A stretch of DNA of 31,044 nt, taken from IMG/VR virus record IMGVR_UViG_3300003321_000468, positions 16,476-47,519 of that record; one strand, given 5' to 3'. The stretch is from a virus. The notes under the pieces were generated by a model. That model had not been told where the DNA came from and did not search any database. It saw nothing but the letters and a program-made list of their open reading frames with translations. A program made the translations under genes and the position numbers. Positions 23,642-30,093 of the stretch are shown here, one piece after another (the stretch's first letter is position 1; each line of letters opens with the position of its first letter).

Positions 23642-23961
23642 AAAAAGTCCGCAAACTGTTCGTCCATTGATTTCTTCGGAGTGGTGGGTTTCTTTTCCGT
23701 TTCTTCCACGTCCTGCTCCTTAACGACCTTCTCCTTCTTTCCCGACGCCAGGGCCTTGAACGTCTGAGCGCTTCGTCTTCCGGTTTGAATGTGCTGGACG
23801 AACGCTCGCAGGTCCGCCTCCGGCATTCGGTCCATCGGCATGGGGCACTGGCCGTAGAGGGGTTCGTCCGGGACGATTGGGGTCTTCGGCGGTTGCGCTG
23901 ACGCGGTCTGGGAGGATTCGGTCGAGGGAGGTGTTGGCTGATTGGATTCGGAGCTGTTCAT
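23638..23961 (-). CDS. Unknown protein, part overprinted on the 183-residue frame
   Basis: 107 residues. The N-terminal 45 residues are Gln/Pro/Ser/Thr-rich, then YGQCPMPMDRMPEADLRAFVQHIQTGRRSAQTFKAL forms a helical unit resembling small conserved phage motifs, and the tail is Lys/Glu-rich (EKKPTTPKKSMDEQFADFL). Its first 242 bases are also open in the frame of the upstream 183-residue gene. The stop overlaps the HNH copy at 23641. Function unknown. Confidence 0.55.
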   Translation of the reverse strand: MNSSESNQPTPPSTESSQTASAQPPKTPIVPDEPLYGQCPMPMDRMPEADLRAFVQHIQTGRRSAQTFKALASGKKEKVVKEQDVEETEKKPTTPKKSMDEQFADFL

Positions 23962-24271
23962 ATTCTTCTTTGCTGATGACGACTACGTTTTGGATTAATT
24001 GTTCGAATTGTTTGGTGGAGGTGAAGTCGATGATTCCGAGTTCCCGGCATCGGATGCAGAACGCGTGCCAGAGGTAAGCTCCGACGGCGGTGAGAGTGCC
24101 GGGATATGGGCGGAGACAGCGGATGAAGTCCGTGTCGGTTTTGGAAATGAAGATGTGCATCCGCTCTTGCTCGACATGGTCTGGGTAAGGCGAGATGATG
24201 AATTTGGATGGTTTTTCGTCGGACATACTGTTCAGATAGGAAGTTACGATTTCATTGTTTATTGCGTTCAT
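23720..24271 (-). CDS. Unknown protein overlapping the next gene
   Basis: 183 residues from the ATG at 24271. The first about 100 residues look like a folded small protein (MHIFISKTDTDFIRCLRPYPGTL, VGAYLWHAFCIRCRELGIIDFTS). The final 80 residues are Pro/Gly/Arg-rich (DPNRPGRTPLRP, GKEGEGR) and share bases with the 107-residue gene in another frame. Either both frames are used or the true stop/frame differs here. The gene is the first after the structured intergenic block. Family unknown. Confidence 0.5.
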   Translation of the reverse strand: MNAINNEIVTSYLNSMSDEKPSKFIISPYPDHVEQERMHIFISKTDTDFIRCLRPYPGTLTAVGAYLWHAFCIRCRELGIIDFTSTKQFEQLIQNVVVISKEEYEQLRIQSANTSLDRILPDRVSATAEDPNRPGRTPLRPVPHADGPNAGGGPASVRPAHSNRKTKRSDVQGPGVGKEGEGR

Positions 24272-24543
24272 AGGACCTTTTCTCCGTGATTATCCTGGAA
24301 GGGAGTAATCGTCGGCTACTGGACGGCAGGAAAACAAACCAAAATCCCACCGTCCAGGTGCCGAGGATCACAACAGCGGCGAAGGTGAGGTCAGCGATAA
24401 CTCACCTTTCGCGGCAGTGGATACGACTCGACAAAGGAAGAAAGTAAAAGCCCCGCAAGGGCGGTGCGTTGTTGGCCTAAATGTTACCAATGCACGCCAT
24501 GCTAAGCATGGTCCGGGCGTAGCCCTTGCGGGGGTGTGGAGCG
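24272..24543 (-). ncRNA. Structured intergenic block with nested terminator
   Basis: 272 bases without a supportable gene. Three perfect inverted repeats stand in a row: CTGGACGG/CCGTCCAG at 24319-24326 and 24350-24357; AAGGTGAG/CTCACCTT at 24382-24389 and 24401-24408; and a 12-bp stem at 24451-24462 and 24522-24533 whose 59-base loop holds CCATGCTAAGCATGG. It could act as a terminator/processing region or as a small structured RNA. No RNA family is recognised. Confidence 0.45.
24446..24533 (-). terminator. Terminator downstream of the 246-residue gene
   Basis: Read leftward, a 12-bp perfect stem (CCCCGCAAGGGC with GCCCTTGCGGGG) is followed by CTTTTA. The loop holds a nested hairpin of two 7-bp arms. 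It begins 11 bases past the stop of the gene at 24544, which is the expected place for a terminator. Confidence 0.65.
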
Positions 24544-25284
24544 TTAGGCCATCGCAGCCATCGTCTGAGCCTGCTGCCACGCAGCGAACTCCTTGAGCAT
24601 CCAGCCCAAGGTCTCGGCGTCGGCATCGGAGACCTCGACGGTCTTCTTCTCGCCGGTCTTGTCGTCGACGTATTCCTTCTTGTAGAGCTTGGTCTGGTCG
24701 TTGGTAGGAGTGAACGTCTTGTTGATGTTGGCGAGTTGCCGGTTGGCTTTGTCGATGGTGCCGTTGGTGATGATCTTCGCGGCGGTCAGCTTGTACGCGT
24801 CGGCCAGCTTCTTCGGCCCGGCGGACTTGCGTTCGCGCTGCTTGATGTCGACGGCGAGCGGAGCGGCGGTCTCTTCACCTTCGCCCTTGTAGTTCCGAGC
24901 GATGGAGTCCAGGTCGGGTTGGAACTGCTTGAGGTCTTCCCAACCCTGGGTGGCCATAACGCGGGAGGCGTATTTACCTTCCGATTCGTCGGGGACCATG
25001 ATTTCGTTCTGGTCCTTGTCCTTCTTTCCGGTGCCCTTCATCTTGCGTTCGACTCCGGTTTTCTCTTCCAGGAGTTCGCAGATGATTTCCCGACCGAGGT
25101 TGAGGACACCCCGGTAGGCGAGGTTGGAGTTGAGTTCGTCCAAAACCCGCTGCGAGGCATCGTTCATGGGGGGGTAGGTATCGTTGGGGTTACCGCCGGC
25201 AGCGATGACCGCTTCGGAGATGGACTCGTAAACGAGGACAGGGAGTTCGAGGCCGCCGAGTGTACCGAATCTTACTTCTTTCAT
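24544..25284 (-). CDS. Highly codon-biased unknown protein
   Basis: 246 residues from the ATG at 25284; the in-frame extension to 25338 overlaps the upstream stop at 25313 and is rejected. It uses almost only C/G-ending codons (AAG, GAC, ACC, GTC), a sharp contrast with the genes nearby, which suggests heavy expression. The sequence has charged, Lys/Glu/Asp-rich stretches (VERKMKGTGKKDKDQNEIM, KKEYVDDKTGEKKTVEVSD), helices near the centre (AYKLTAAKIITNG), and an Ala/Gln/Met-rich end (AWQQAQTMAAMA). I do not recognise a family; a non-specific DNA/RNA-binding or recombination accessory is possible. The plus-strand frame of similar length is a shadow produced by the codon bias. Confidence 0.6.
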   Translation of the reverse strand: MKEVRFGTLGGLELPVLVYESISEAVIAAGGNPNDTYPPMNDASQRVLDELNSNLAYRGVLNLGREIICELLEEKTGVERKMKGTGKKDKDQNEIMVPDESEGKYASRVMATQGWEDLKQFQPDLDSIARNYKGEGEETAAPLAVDIKQRERKSAGPKKLADAYKLTAAKIITNGTIDKANRQLANINKTFTPTNDQTKLYKKEYVDDKTGEKKTVEVSDADAETLGWMLKEFAAWQQAQTMAAMA

Positions 25285-25312
25285 AACTTTGCTTTTTTGA
25301 CTGTCTGACTGA

Positions 25313-25777
25313 TTAACTGATGTTTTGAACGCTGTCATTATCCTGCTGCGTTCTTCCAGGTTCCGCCAAAACGGTGGTGGAGTCCGTTTTTCCCGGTTGG
25401 GAAAGGGATTGTTCTCCGGGAGAGACAGTGGAGAACGAAAGTGGGTTCCCGAAAAGGCGGATGTAGGTTTCTTTCATCTCGCCCATGGTGCATATCATGC
25501 GGTTATCAGGCCGGTTATCGAGAAGGTTATATAGCCAGCGTGGGATTGGGTAGGTTACGCTTTCGAAGCATGCGTTAATGTATTCACGAAAAGAGTCTCC
25601 CCCAACCGACCACCCACCAGGGCCGCGAGCTTTGCGGGTTTCGTTGAGGTAACGTCCGATGAGGCAGTTGCAGTTGTCAACGTAGTTGAATAACTCAGTA
25701 TCAGACCGAGAGAATAACCACGCTTCGAAGTGTTCGCGGTGGATGATTTCGGGGTTGCTTGTATCTTTGTTTTCCAT
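25313..25777 (-). CDS. Hypothetical protein
   Basis: 154 residues from the ATG at 25777 (a TTG 13 codons upstream lies inside the dyad and is rejected). The start is preceded by an A/C-only leader (AAACAAACC type) and no SD. The N-terminal two thirds look folded (HFEAWLFSRSDTELFNYVDNC, FESVTYPIPRWLYNLLDN), while the last 45 residues are Ser/Thr/Gln/Pro-rich and likely disordered. Function unknown. Confidence 0.5.
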   Translation of the reverse strand: MENKDTSNPEIIHREHFEAWLFSRSDTELFNYVDNCNCLIGRYLNETRKARGPGGWSVGGDSFREYINACFESVTYPIPRWLYNLLDNRPDNRMICTMGEMKETYIRLFGNPLSFSTVSPGEQSLSQPGKTDSTTVLAEPGRTQQDNDSVQNIS

Positions 25778-25805
25778 AGGTTTGTTTTTGTTTGTGTTTA
25801 AAAAG

Positions 25806-25830
25806 GTCATGCTCAAAAAATGAGCATGAC
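25806..25830. repeat. 25-bp dyad copy 4 (perfect 10-bp arms)
   Basis: GTCATGCTCA and TGAGCATGAC flank AAAAA; it is the most perfect stem of the set with the widest centre. It lies between the HTH gene stop (25883) and the start of the 154-residue gene (25777). Confidence 0.85.
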
Positions 25831-25882
25831 GGATTAATAGTTTTATGATCAGATGTGCGGCCCTAACGGTCCGCCGGAGGAG

Positions 25883-26197
25883 TTAACGGTCCTTCAAATA
25901 CCTCCGAACGTTTGACATGACAGTGTTGAAGAATTCCCTGGATTCTTCATCACACGCAGCGATGACTCGCTGTGCGAGGCTTGTATCCCCGTTACGGTAA
26001 TCACGCGGTGATATTCCCGCAATGGAAAGACGATACGCAATTTGACCTTCCGTGAGGCCGGTCTCGCGAGCGATTGTCTTATACGGAAAGCCCAATCTGG
26101 CAAGTAAGAGGGCTTTGCAGTCGGCTTTGGTTGCTTTGCCATTGAGGTAGAGGGATAGGTTGTGGACGGTGGAGGATTGGGAGGTGTTGGTGGTCAT
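25883..26197 (-). CDS. HTH DNA-binding protein
   Basis: 104 residues. Residues about 25-62 read as a helix-turn-helix (LLLARLGFPYKTIARETGLTEGQIAYRLSIAGIS) of the type found in small phage repressors and activators. The rest is a short helical tail (REFFNTVMSNVRRYLKDR). It may control early genes; the 25-bp dyad lies 53 bases downstream of its stop, a possible but untested target. It starts two bases after the stop of the zinc-binding gene. Confidence 0.65.
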   Translation of the reverse strand: MTTNTSQSSTVHNLSLYLNGKATKADCKALLLARLGFPYKTIARETGLTEGQIAYRLSIAGISPRDYRNGDTSLAQRVIAACDEESREFFNTVMSNVRRYLKDR

Positions 26198-26199
26198 GG

Positions 26200-26430
26200 T
26201 TATTCAACCTCCTTAATGAAGTGAGGGTTAGGGATGCGGGTTGCTACGTCCTTCATGCGGAATTGCTTTGCACAGAGAGGACAGTAGTTGCCAGCGGGAG
26301 TGTTGATTTGACCCGGCTGACAAGGTCCGCCTTTCCATTGGTAGTAGCAGACTGGAGCCAGGGATGACGCCTCGTTCAAAGGACGATAGCACCATCTACA
26401 ATGGAGGATTGGTGATGTTGACTCTGGCAT
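26200..26430 (-). CDS. Small zinc-binding protein
   Basis: 76 residues from the ATG at 26430. GGGAGGT lies four bases upstream, one of the few strong SDs in the leftward block, and the previous stop is one base before. The Cys pattern CRWC ... YCPLC (with CYYQWKGGPC between) fits a zinc-ribbon. Function unknown. Confidence 0.6.
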   Translation of the reverse strand: MPESTSPILHCRWCYRPLNEASSLAPVCYYQWKGGPCQPGQINTPAGNYCPLCAKQFRMKDVATRIPNPHFIKEVE

Positions 26431-26431
26431 A

Positions 26432-26779
26432 TTACCTCCCGGTGGGATTGGATTGCATCGCATCTTCCACCGCAGCGAGGGCGACTTTGATGGCGTTAAG
26501 ATTCATCCCGCAGTTTGGACAGCAGTGAAGAGTGGTGGGGAAGAAGATGTTATGGTTGTAGGTAGGGATGGGGGAGGTTACGGGGATAGGTAACTTTGTG
26601 GTCCGGACCTGCGGCACCTTGCGGGTTTTCTTTTTGTATGGACCGCGTTTTTTATGAGCACTGCGGTAGTGCACCATCAGCGGGTTCCAACCGGAGAAGC
26701 GTTCGCCGCATTTCTTGCAGGCGTATAGCTTCGACTCATCGCGTTTGATAACTTTTGCCTTTGTGGACCTTGTTTTCAT
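26432..26779 (-). CDS. C2H2 zinc-finger protein
   Basis: 115 residues. A classical finger is visible: C21-x2-C24-x12-H37-x4-H42 (YACKKCGERFSGWNPLMVHY). Basic, Pro-rich residues follow, and a second Cys pair (CCPNCGMNL) near the end may bind another zinc. C2H2 fingers are unusual in phage but occur as DNA-binding early proteins. Leader is (CAAA)n type without SD. It stops one base before the zinc-ribbon gene start. Confidence 0.65.
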   Translation of the reverse strand: MKTRSTKAKVIKRDESKLYACKKCGERFSGWNPLMVHYRSAHKKRGPYKKKTRKVPQVRTTKLPIPVTSPIPTYNHNIFFPTTLHCCPNCGMNLNAIKVALAAVEDAMQSNPTGR

Positions 26780-26886
26780 TGTTTTTGTTTGTTTGGTGTT
26801 ATGAAATCAGCCACCATAGCTGTTTCGGTCTAACCACTGCGTGAAGCAACGCAATGGCTAGAACGATGTAGCTATTAGCTAGTTAG
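26780..26886 (-). other. Intergenic region with stop-codon palindrome
   Basis: 107 bases between the zinc-finger gene and the gene ending at 26887. It includes an A/C leader, a GCGT/ACGC hairpin, and the palindrome TTAGCTA-GT-TAGCTAA at 26875-26890, which carries stop codons in every frame of both strands. I see no RNA gene. Confidence 0.4.
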
Positions 26887-27171
26887 CTAATTAGGACGCC
26901 AACCGGGGTGAGGCACGGAGTCATCAACCTTGGCTTCACGACGCTTTATCTCGTTCTCAGCGAACGATTGTTTGCGGTGGATTTCCCAGAGCTTCGCACA
27001 GAGAACCCACGCCTGGGGGTTGATGAAGGAGTCTTTCCATTCGACGAGGATATCGCGTTCGTTTTCGCGGATAAACTTTGAGTAATGGTCTATCGCCTGC
27101 ATGACGAAGACCTGTTTCAGGGGATTACCTAAGTCCATGAACTCGGTAACGATTTCAGTGTTTGTTTTCAT
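26887..27171 (-). CDS. Hypothetical phage protein
   Basis: 94 residues from ATG at 27171 (the longer frame to 27321 overlaps the upstream gene). The conserved-looking part is PLKQVFVMQAIDHYSKFIRE, then AWVLCAKLWEIHRKQ and a charged end with Lys/Arg (EIKRREAKVDD). It overlaps the upstream gene's 3' end by 17 bases. No family is recognised. Confidence 0.5.
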   Translation of the reverse strand: MKTNTEIVTEFMDLGNPLKQVFVMQAIDHYSKFIRENERDILVEWKDSFINPQAWVLCAKLWEIHRKQSFAENEIKRREAKVDDSVPHPGWRPN

Positions 27172-27409
27172 CGTTTGCCTGAATGGTCGCTTTTTCAACC
27201 GCGTTTTGGATTTCCTTTTCAACGATAGCCAGGAAGTTTCCCCGGAGGTTGGTGCGGATTTTCTGACTATCGTCGATCTCCTTTTGAATCTGGTTGAAGG
27301 TTTTACCTTCCTCAACGCCATGCTGCATCACCCAGGCGATGTCCGCTTCGGCGTGGTTAATACGCTCGGCGAGGTTGAGGAGCTTTTCGAATGTTTCAGA
27401 GGATAGCAT
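27155..27409 (-). CDS. Hypothetical helical protein
   Basis: 84 residues, nearly all helix: LLNLAERINHAEADIAWVM and EKEIQNAVEKATIQANDEN. Overlaps the next gene by 17 bases and starts two bases after the stop of the 126-residue gene. Family unknown; possibly a partner in a small complex. Confidence 0.5.
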   Translation of the reverse strand: MLSSETFEKLLNLAERINHAEADIAWVMQHGVEEGKTFNQIQKEIDDSQKIRTNLRGNFLAIVEKEIQNAVEKATIQANDENKH

Positions 27410-27411
27410 GG

Positions 27412-27792
27412 TTAGTCCTCAACTTCGAAAGAGTTTAACACATTCTTCACCGCTTGCCGGCGTTCCTCGGGAGTGGTGATAACCTGGTCATTCGCTCGTT
27501 GGAGCTCGATAGCGGAGAGTTTACCCAGGCCGTATTCCTGGGCAAGGTGGGTTAACCATACGTCGCAGAATTCAATCCGGCATGGAGTGCGGGCAAGGAA
27601 TTGGATACTCTCGTCGGAGTGAGCTTCGCTGATAAGCGGTCGTCCGGCGATAAGCTGCCGGTCAGGGACGCCAGCTTCTTTGAGGAGACAACCGATGACG
27701 CAGTAGTTACCTTTCCCGTCGGCATAGAAATGGGCCAGGGTGCAATCCTTTTCAACGAGGTCAAGGATTTTTTGTTTCTGTGCTTTTGTCAT
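27412..27792 (-). CDS. Conserved small phage protein
   Basis: 126 residues with the Cys-containing segment GNYCVIGCLLKEAG near residues 28-41 and a helical C-terminus (TPEERRQAVKNVLNSFE). The YCxIGxLL pattern recurs in phage early proteins of unknown function. The leader carries AAAGGTCCTA and an A/C run, and the dyad lies about 48 bases upstream. Confidence 0.5.
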   Translation of the reverse strand: MTKAQKQKILDLVEKDCTLAHFYADGKGNYCVIGCLLKEAGVPDRQLIAGRPLISEAHSDESIQFLARTPCRIEFCDVWLTHLAQEYGLGKLSAIELQRANDQVITTPEERRQAVKNVLNSFEVED

Positions 27793-27839
27793 TTTAGGAC
27801 CTTTGGTTTGTTTGTTTTGGTGTTTCGCTGTTTCGGATA

Positions 27840-27864
27840 GTCGTGCTCAAATTTTGAGCATAAC
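27840..27864. repeat. 25-bp dyad copy 5
   Basis: Core TGCTCAAATTTTGAGCA at 27844-27860 with GTC on the left (27840-27842) and AAC in place of GAC on the right (one mismatch). It lies upstream of the 126-residue gene and downstream of the 70-residue gene. Confidence 0.8.
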
Positions 27865-27996
27865 TTCAATCAACCGCCTTTGGGCTTTGTGAACCGTAAG
27901 GTAGCAAAAGCGGCTGAGTGCTGTTATGTTCTAAGGGGCAGACGCAGAGGCTGAGGCTGGGGCTGTCACATCGCATCTGCGTGCATAGCCCGCGGA
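27865..27996. other. Non-coding stretch with AGCCTC-like repeats and a hairpin
   Basis: 132 bases with no supportable gene. ACGCAGA at 27942-27948 pairs with TCTGCGT at 27976-27982; between them is a G-rich run of GGCTGAGGCTGGGGCTG-like repeats. It may form the 5' leader or terminator of the neighbouring genes; no known RNA family is recognised. Confidence 0.35.
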
Positions 27997-28209
27997 TTAA
28001 GAAACGTCCCCCTCGATATAAGCACCCGGTTTTTCTCCGGGCAAGGGGGACGAAATTGGTGCGTCCGGTGGGAGGGCAGAGACCTCCGCATTGTCGGAGA
28101 CTGGGAGGTTGTGGACAACCTCTTCCTGGCGCTGATGTTGTAAGTTAGTAAGGCAGTAGACGTCAACGTGAGTGGAAGTGTCCTTAACAAGACGGAATGA
28201 TGCTTTCAT
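27997..28209 (-). CDS. Hypothetical protein
   Basis: 70 residues from the ATG at 28209 (a longer frame to 28263 overlaps the upstream gene). N-terminus is beta-like (ASFRLVKDTSTHVDVYCL), and the tail is Pro/Ser/Gly-rich and likely disordered. A short AATAAACC leader precedes it. Competing plus-strand and minus-strand frames overlap, so confidence is modest. Confidence 0.45.
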   Translation of the reverse strand: MKASFRLVKDTSTHVDVYCLTNLQHQRQEEVVHNLPVSDNAEVSALPPDAPISSPLPGEKPGAYIEGDVS

Positions 28210-28244
28210 TGGTTTATTTGTTAGGGTTAGAAGTGTAGGCAACC

Positions 28245-28562
28245 TTAACCCTCTGCTTCGCAAGGGCGGTCGATTTCGTGTTCCGAGGCTACGCTAGCCG
28301 CCTGGATGAGTTTCGCCCGGAGGAGGATGGCGATGTTACGACGGCGACGCATTTCAGCGTCCGCTTTTTCGAGAGTAATGCGAGCCCGTTCGGATGCTGT
28401 CTCAGCTCTTCGTTCGGCGTCGTCCTCACTCTTTGCGGCTAGGCCGGATAGCATCACGCCGAGGAGGGAGCCGGTCATCGCGGATTGTTGTGCTTCTTTC
28501 TCCCAGGCGGTTAAGGCTGTATCTATCAGTTCGAGTTCGGATTTTGAGAGGTTGACTTGCAT
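28245..28562 (-). CDS. Coiled-coil protein, first gene of the leftward block
   Basis: 105 residues, Ala/Glu/Arg-rich and helical with a long predicted coiled coil (SEDDAERRAETASERARITLEKADAEMRRRRN, residues about 44-75). Its leader 28563-28620 is (CAAA)n-like with a small hairpin AACGGC-gta-GCCGTT at 28585-28599 close to the start. Family unknown; it is the first gene leftward of the non-coding hub. Confidence 0.5.
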   Translation of the reverse strand: MQVNLSKSELELIDTALTAWEKEAQQSAMTGSLLGVMLSGLAAKSEDDAERRAETASERARITLEKADAEMRRRRNIAILLRAKLIQAASVASEHEIDRPCEAEG

Positions 28563-29330
28563 GGTTTGTTTCTTTGGTTTGTTTAACGGCGTAGCCGTTT
28601 ATTGCTTTGTTTGTTTGTTTGCTTAGTTAACTTAGCCATTCTTTTCCATGCAAAGGTGCATGGGGCAGCATAGCTGCCGGAATGTTTCTAGAGATACCAC
28701 GAAGAGGTGTTAACATTCTATCTCCTTTTTAAATCCGCGGTCGTATTGCTCTCGGCCTGCACTATTGAAGAGGGATAGGATTACTCAACTCCGCTGCCTT
28801 TCATCAAATCCGTAATGCCGCTAGCTTGGATACTTCGCTGGATTGCTATTCGTTCGGGACCATGGAGCGTAGCGGATATGACCGCTCTCGAACCTATGGC
28901 GACGGCATAGCAGCCGTCATCCCCTTAGGAAAAGGTAGCTTTATAGGGTCCGCTACGTCCCTGCGGTTTTTTCAGATAGCTCGCACGCTATCTTTCGCAC
29001 TCTGCCGATTCCGCAGGGTGCTTACCCCGGAGCACTTCAATCGAGCCGGAGTCTCGTGCATAACACCAAATGGAAGCTCAGGGGTTTTCAAGTGAGCCCA
29101 CATTGGGGACCTGCCAGCCAATGCTGGCCAACCCCGCCGCTATCTTGATCCCGAGATCCAAGTCCATCATGCGACCCGGATCCTAGCAGGCCCAGGGGAG
29201 GAAAGCAAGCTTTTTCTTTTTCTGAAAAGGCAGAAATTGCTGAAAGGGCGGAAAATTCTGCCGCTTCTGCTTTTTGCGAATGCAAAAAGATCCTGGTCGG
29301 CCAGGGGACTGGTCCCTCGAAAGATAATCC
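28563..29330. other. Hairpin-rich non-coding hub between divergent genes
   Basis: About 770 bases without a supportable gene. Perfect or near-perfect short hairpins follow one another: 28585-28599 (AACGGC/GCCGTT), 28646-28663 (CCATGCA/TGCATGG), 28664-28678 (GGCAGC/GCTGCC) back to back, about 28902-28919 (GACGGC/GCCGTC), AGATAGC/GCTATCT near 28976-28995, GCCAGC/GCTGGC near 29111-29126, a GGCAGAA/TTCTGCC stem near 29230-29262, and CTTTTTGC/GCAAAAAG at 29270-29289. A frame at 28826-29095 is open but has no coding character. The region lies between divergent transcription units, so it may hold the early control region and an origin; neither is proven. Confidence 0.45.
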
Positions 29331-29359
29331 TTGCCATCTTCAATCCCCTCTGCTATGAT
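29331..29359 (+). promoter_or_regulatory. Sigma70-type promoter of the 225-residue gene
   Basis: TTGCCA at 29331-29336 and TATGAT at 29354-29359, exactly 17 bases apart, each 5 of 6 matches. The expected start of transcription is near 29366, only a few bases before the ATG at 29369, which predicts a leaderless or almost leaderless mRNA. Confidence 0.6.
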
Positions 29360-29368
29360 CCATGTCCT

Positions 29369-30046
29369 ATGAATGATGAACCAAAGTTCAATACTAACTT
29401 CGACAACAACCCTCAACCCAACACCACCCCACCTAAACCACCTGACATAATCGACGCCACTCTCGGCCCAGGCTTTGTGTCATATCCTGACATCCTTCCA
29501 CGCCTGGAACTCCGGGAGCCGGCATTTCGCAAGTATGAATACTTCCTAGCAAAAGCGGTGCAAGGCAGCTACCGCATCTCCGCCGAAGAGGTTCGTGCAA
29601 TGGGAACTACAAAACCGATGAACAACCGAACGTTTAAACTTCGCATCACCGACGCTAAAACTGCCTTCGAGCGGTTTGGCTACAAATCCAAGCGAATTCC
29701 ACCTGGCTATCCAATGCGGAATGTTAAATTCTACGAAACTGAAGACGGCGGTGTGCAATGCATCAACCTCAACACTGAACGCGCTGCTGTTCATGCTCAC
29801 AAGGACGCTTCTTCCGGAGATAAAGTCTACCCCGTAAACGACGAATCCATGACTGAAGTTTATAACGCCGTCGAGGCTCCTCCGGTGGACGCTGCTTCAG
29901 ACCCCAAATACGAAAGACTCTACAAATACGGTGCATACTTCAGTACACCAACTACAGCTGACATCGAAAAGCTCCGTGAATTCTTCCAAGGCTGGAACAT
30001 CCGTCCAAACACTCCACAGCCTGGAATGACGCACGTTAAGTTCTAG
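29369..30046 (+). CDS. Lone rightward gene, unknown function
   Basis: 225 residues from ATG at 29369, chosen because the promoter lies immediately upstream and the longer frame from 29237 runs through non-coding hairpins. The N-terminus is Asn/Pro/Thr-rich (residues 1-30, disordered). Residues 50-120 look folded: EYFLAKAVQGSYRISAEEV, FKLRITDAKTAFERFGYKSKRIPPGYP. The C-terminal part (DPKYERLYKYGAYFSTPTTADIEKLREFF) is helical. I do not recognise a family. It is alone on this strand, with its own promoter and terminator, which suggests an autonomous unit such as an early regulator, anti-host or moron-type gene. Confidence 0.6.
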   Translation: MNDEPKFNTNFDNNPQPNTTPPKPPDIIDATLGPGFVSYPDILPRLELREPAFRKYEYFLAKAVQGSYRISAEEVRAMGTTKPMNNRTFKLRITDAKTAFERFGYKSKRIPPGYPMRNVKFYETEDGGVQCINLNTERAAVHAHKDASSGDKVYPVNDESMTEVYNAVEAPPVDAASDPKYERLYKYGAYFSTPTTADIEKLREFFQGWNIRPNTPQPGMTHVKF

Positions 30047-30057
30047 CCGATAGCAAA

Positions 30058-30082
30058 GTCTTGCTCAATTTTTGAGCAAGAC
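30058..30082. repeat. 25-bp dyad copy 6
   Basis: The stem extends to 12 bp (AGTCTTGCTCAA at 30057-30068 and TTGAGCAAGACT at 30072-30083) with a TTT loop. The outer flanks pair as T-A, unlike copy 4, where they pair as A-T. It is 11 bases past the stop of the rightward gene. Confidence 0.85.
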
Positions 30083-30093
30083 TAAAAAGCGAA

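Noticed and set aside
24526-25308. Plus-strand open frame of 260 residues
   Set aside because: It is exactly antisense to the codon-biased gene at 24544-25284, whose third-position C/G removes stops on the other strand. Its product is Leu/Val/Gly-rich without any domain, and it has no RBS.
28826-29095. Plus-strand 89-residue frame in the hairpin hub
   Set aside because: Crosses several inverted repeats, has no RBS or recognisable motif, and its composition follows the hairpins rather than codons.
4477-30082. The dyads as a CRISPR array
   Set aside because: The six copies are separated by thousands of bases, have no regular spacers and no cas operon; the Cas4-like nuclease is a stand-alone phage recombination type.
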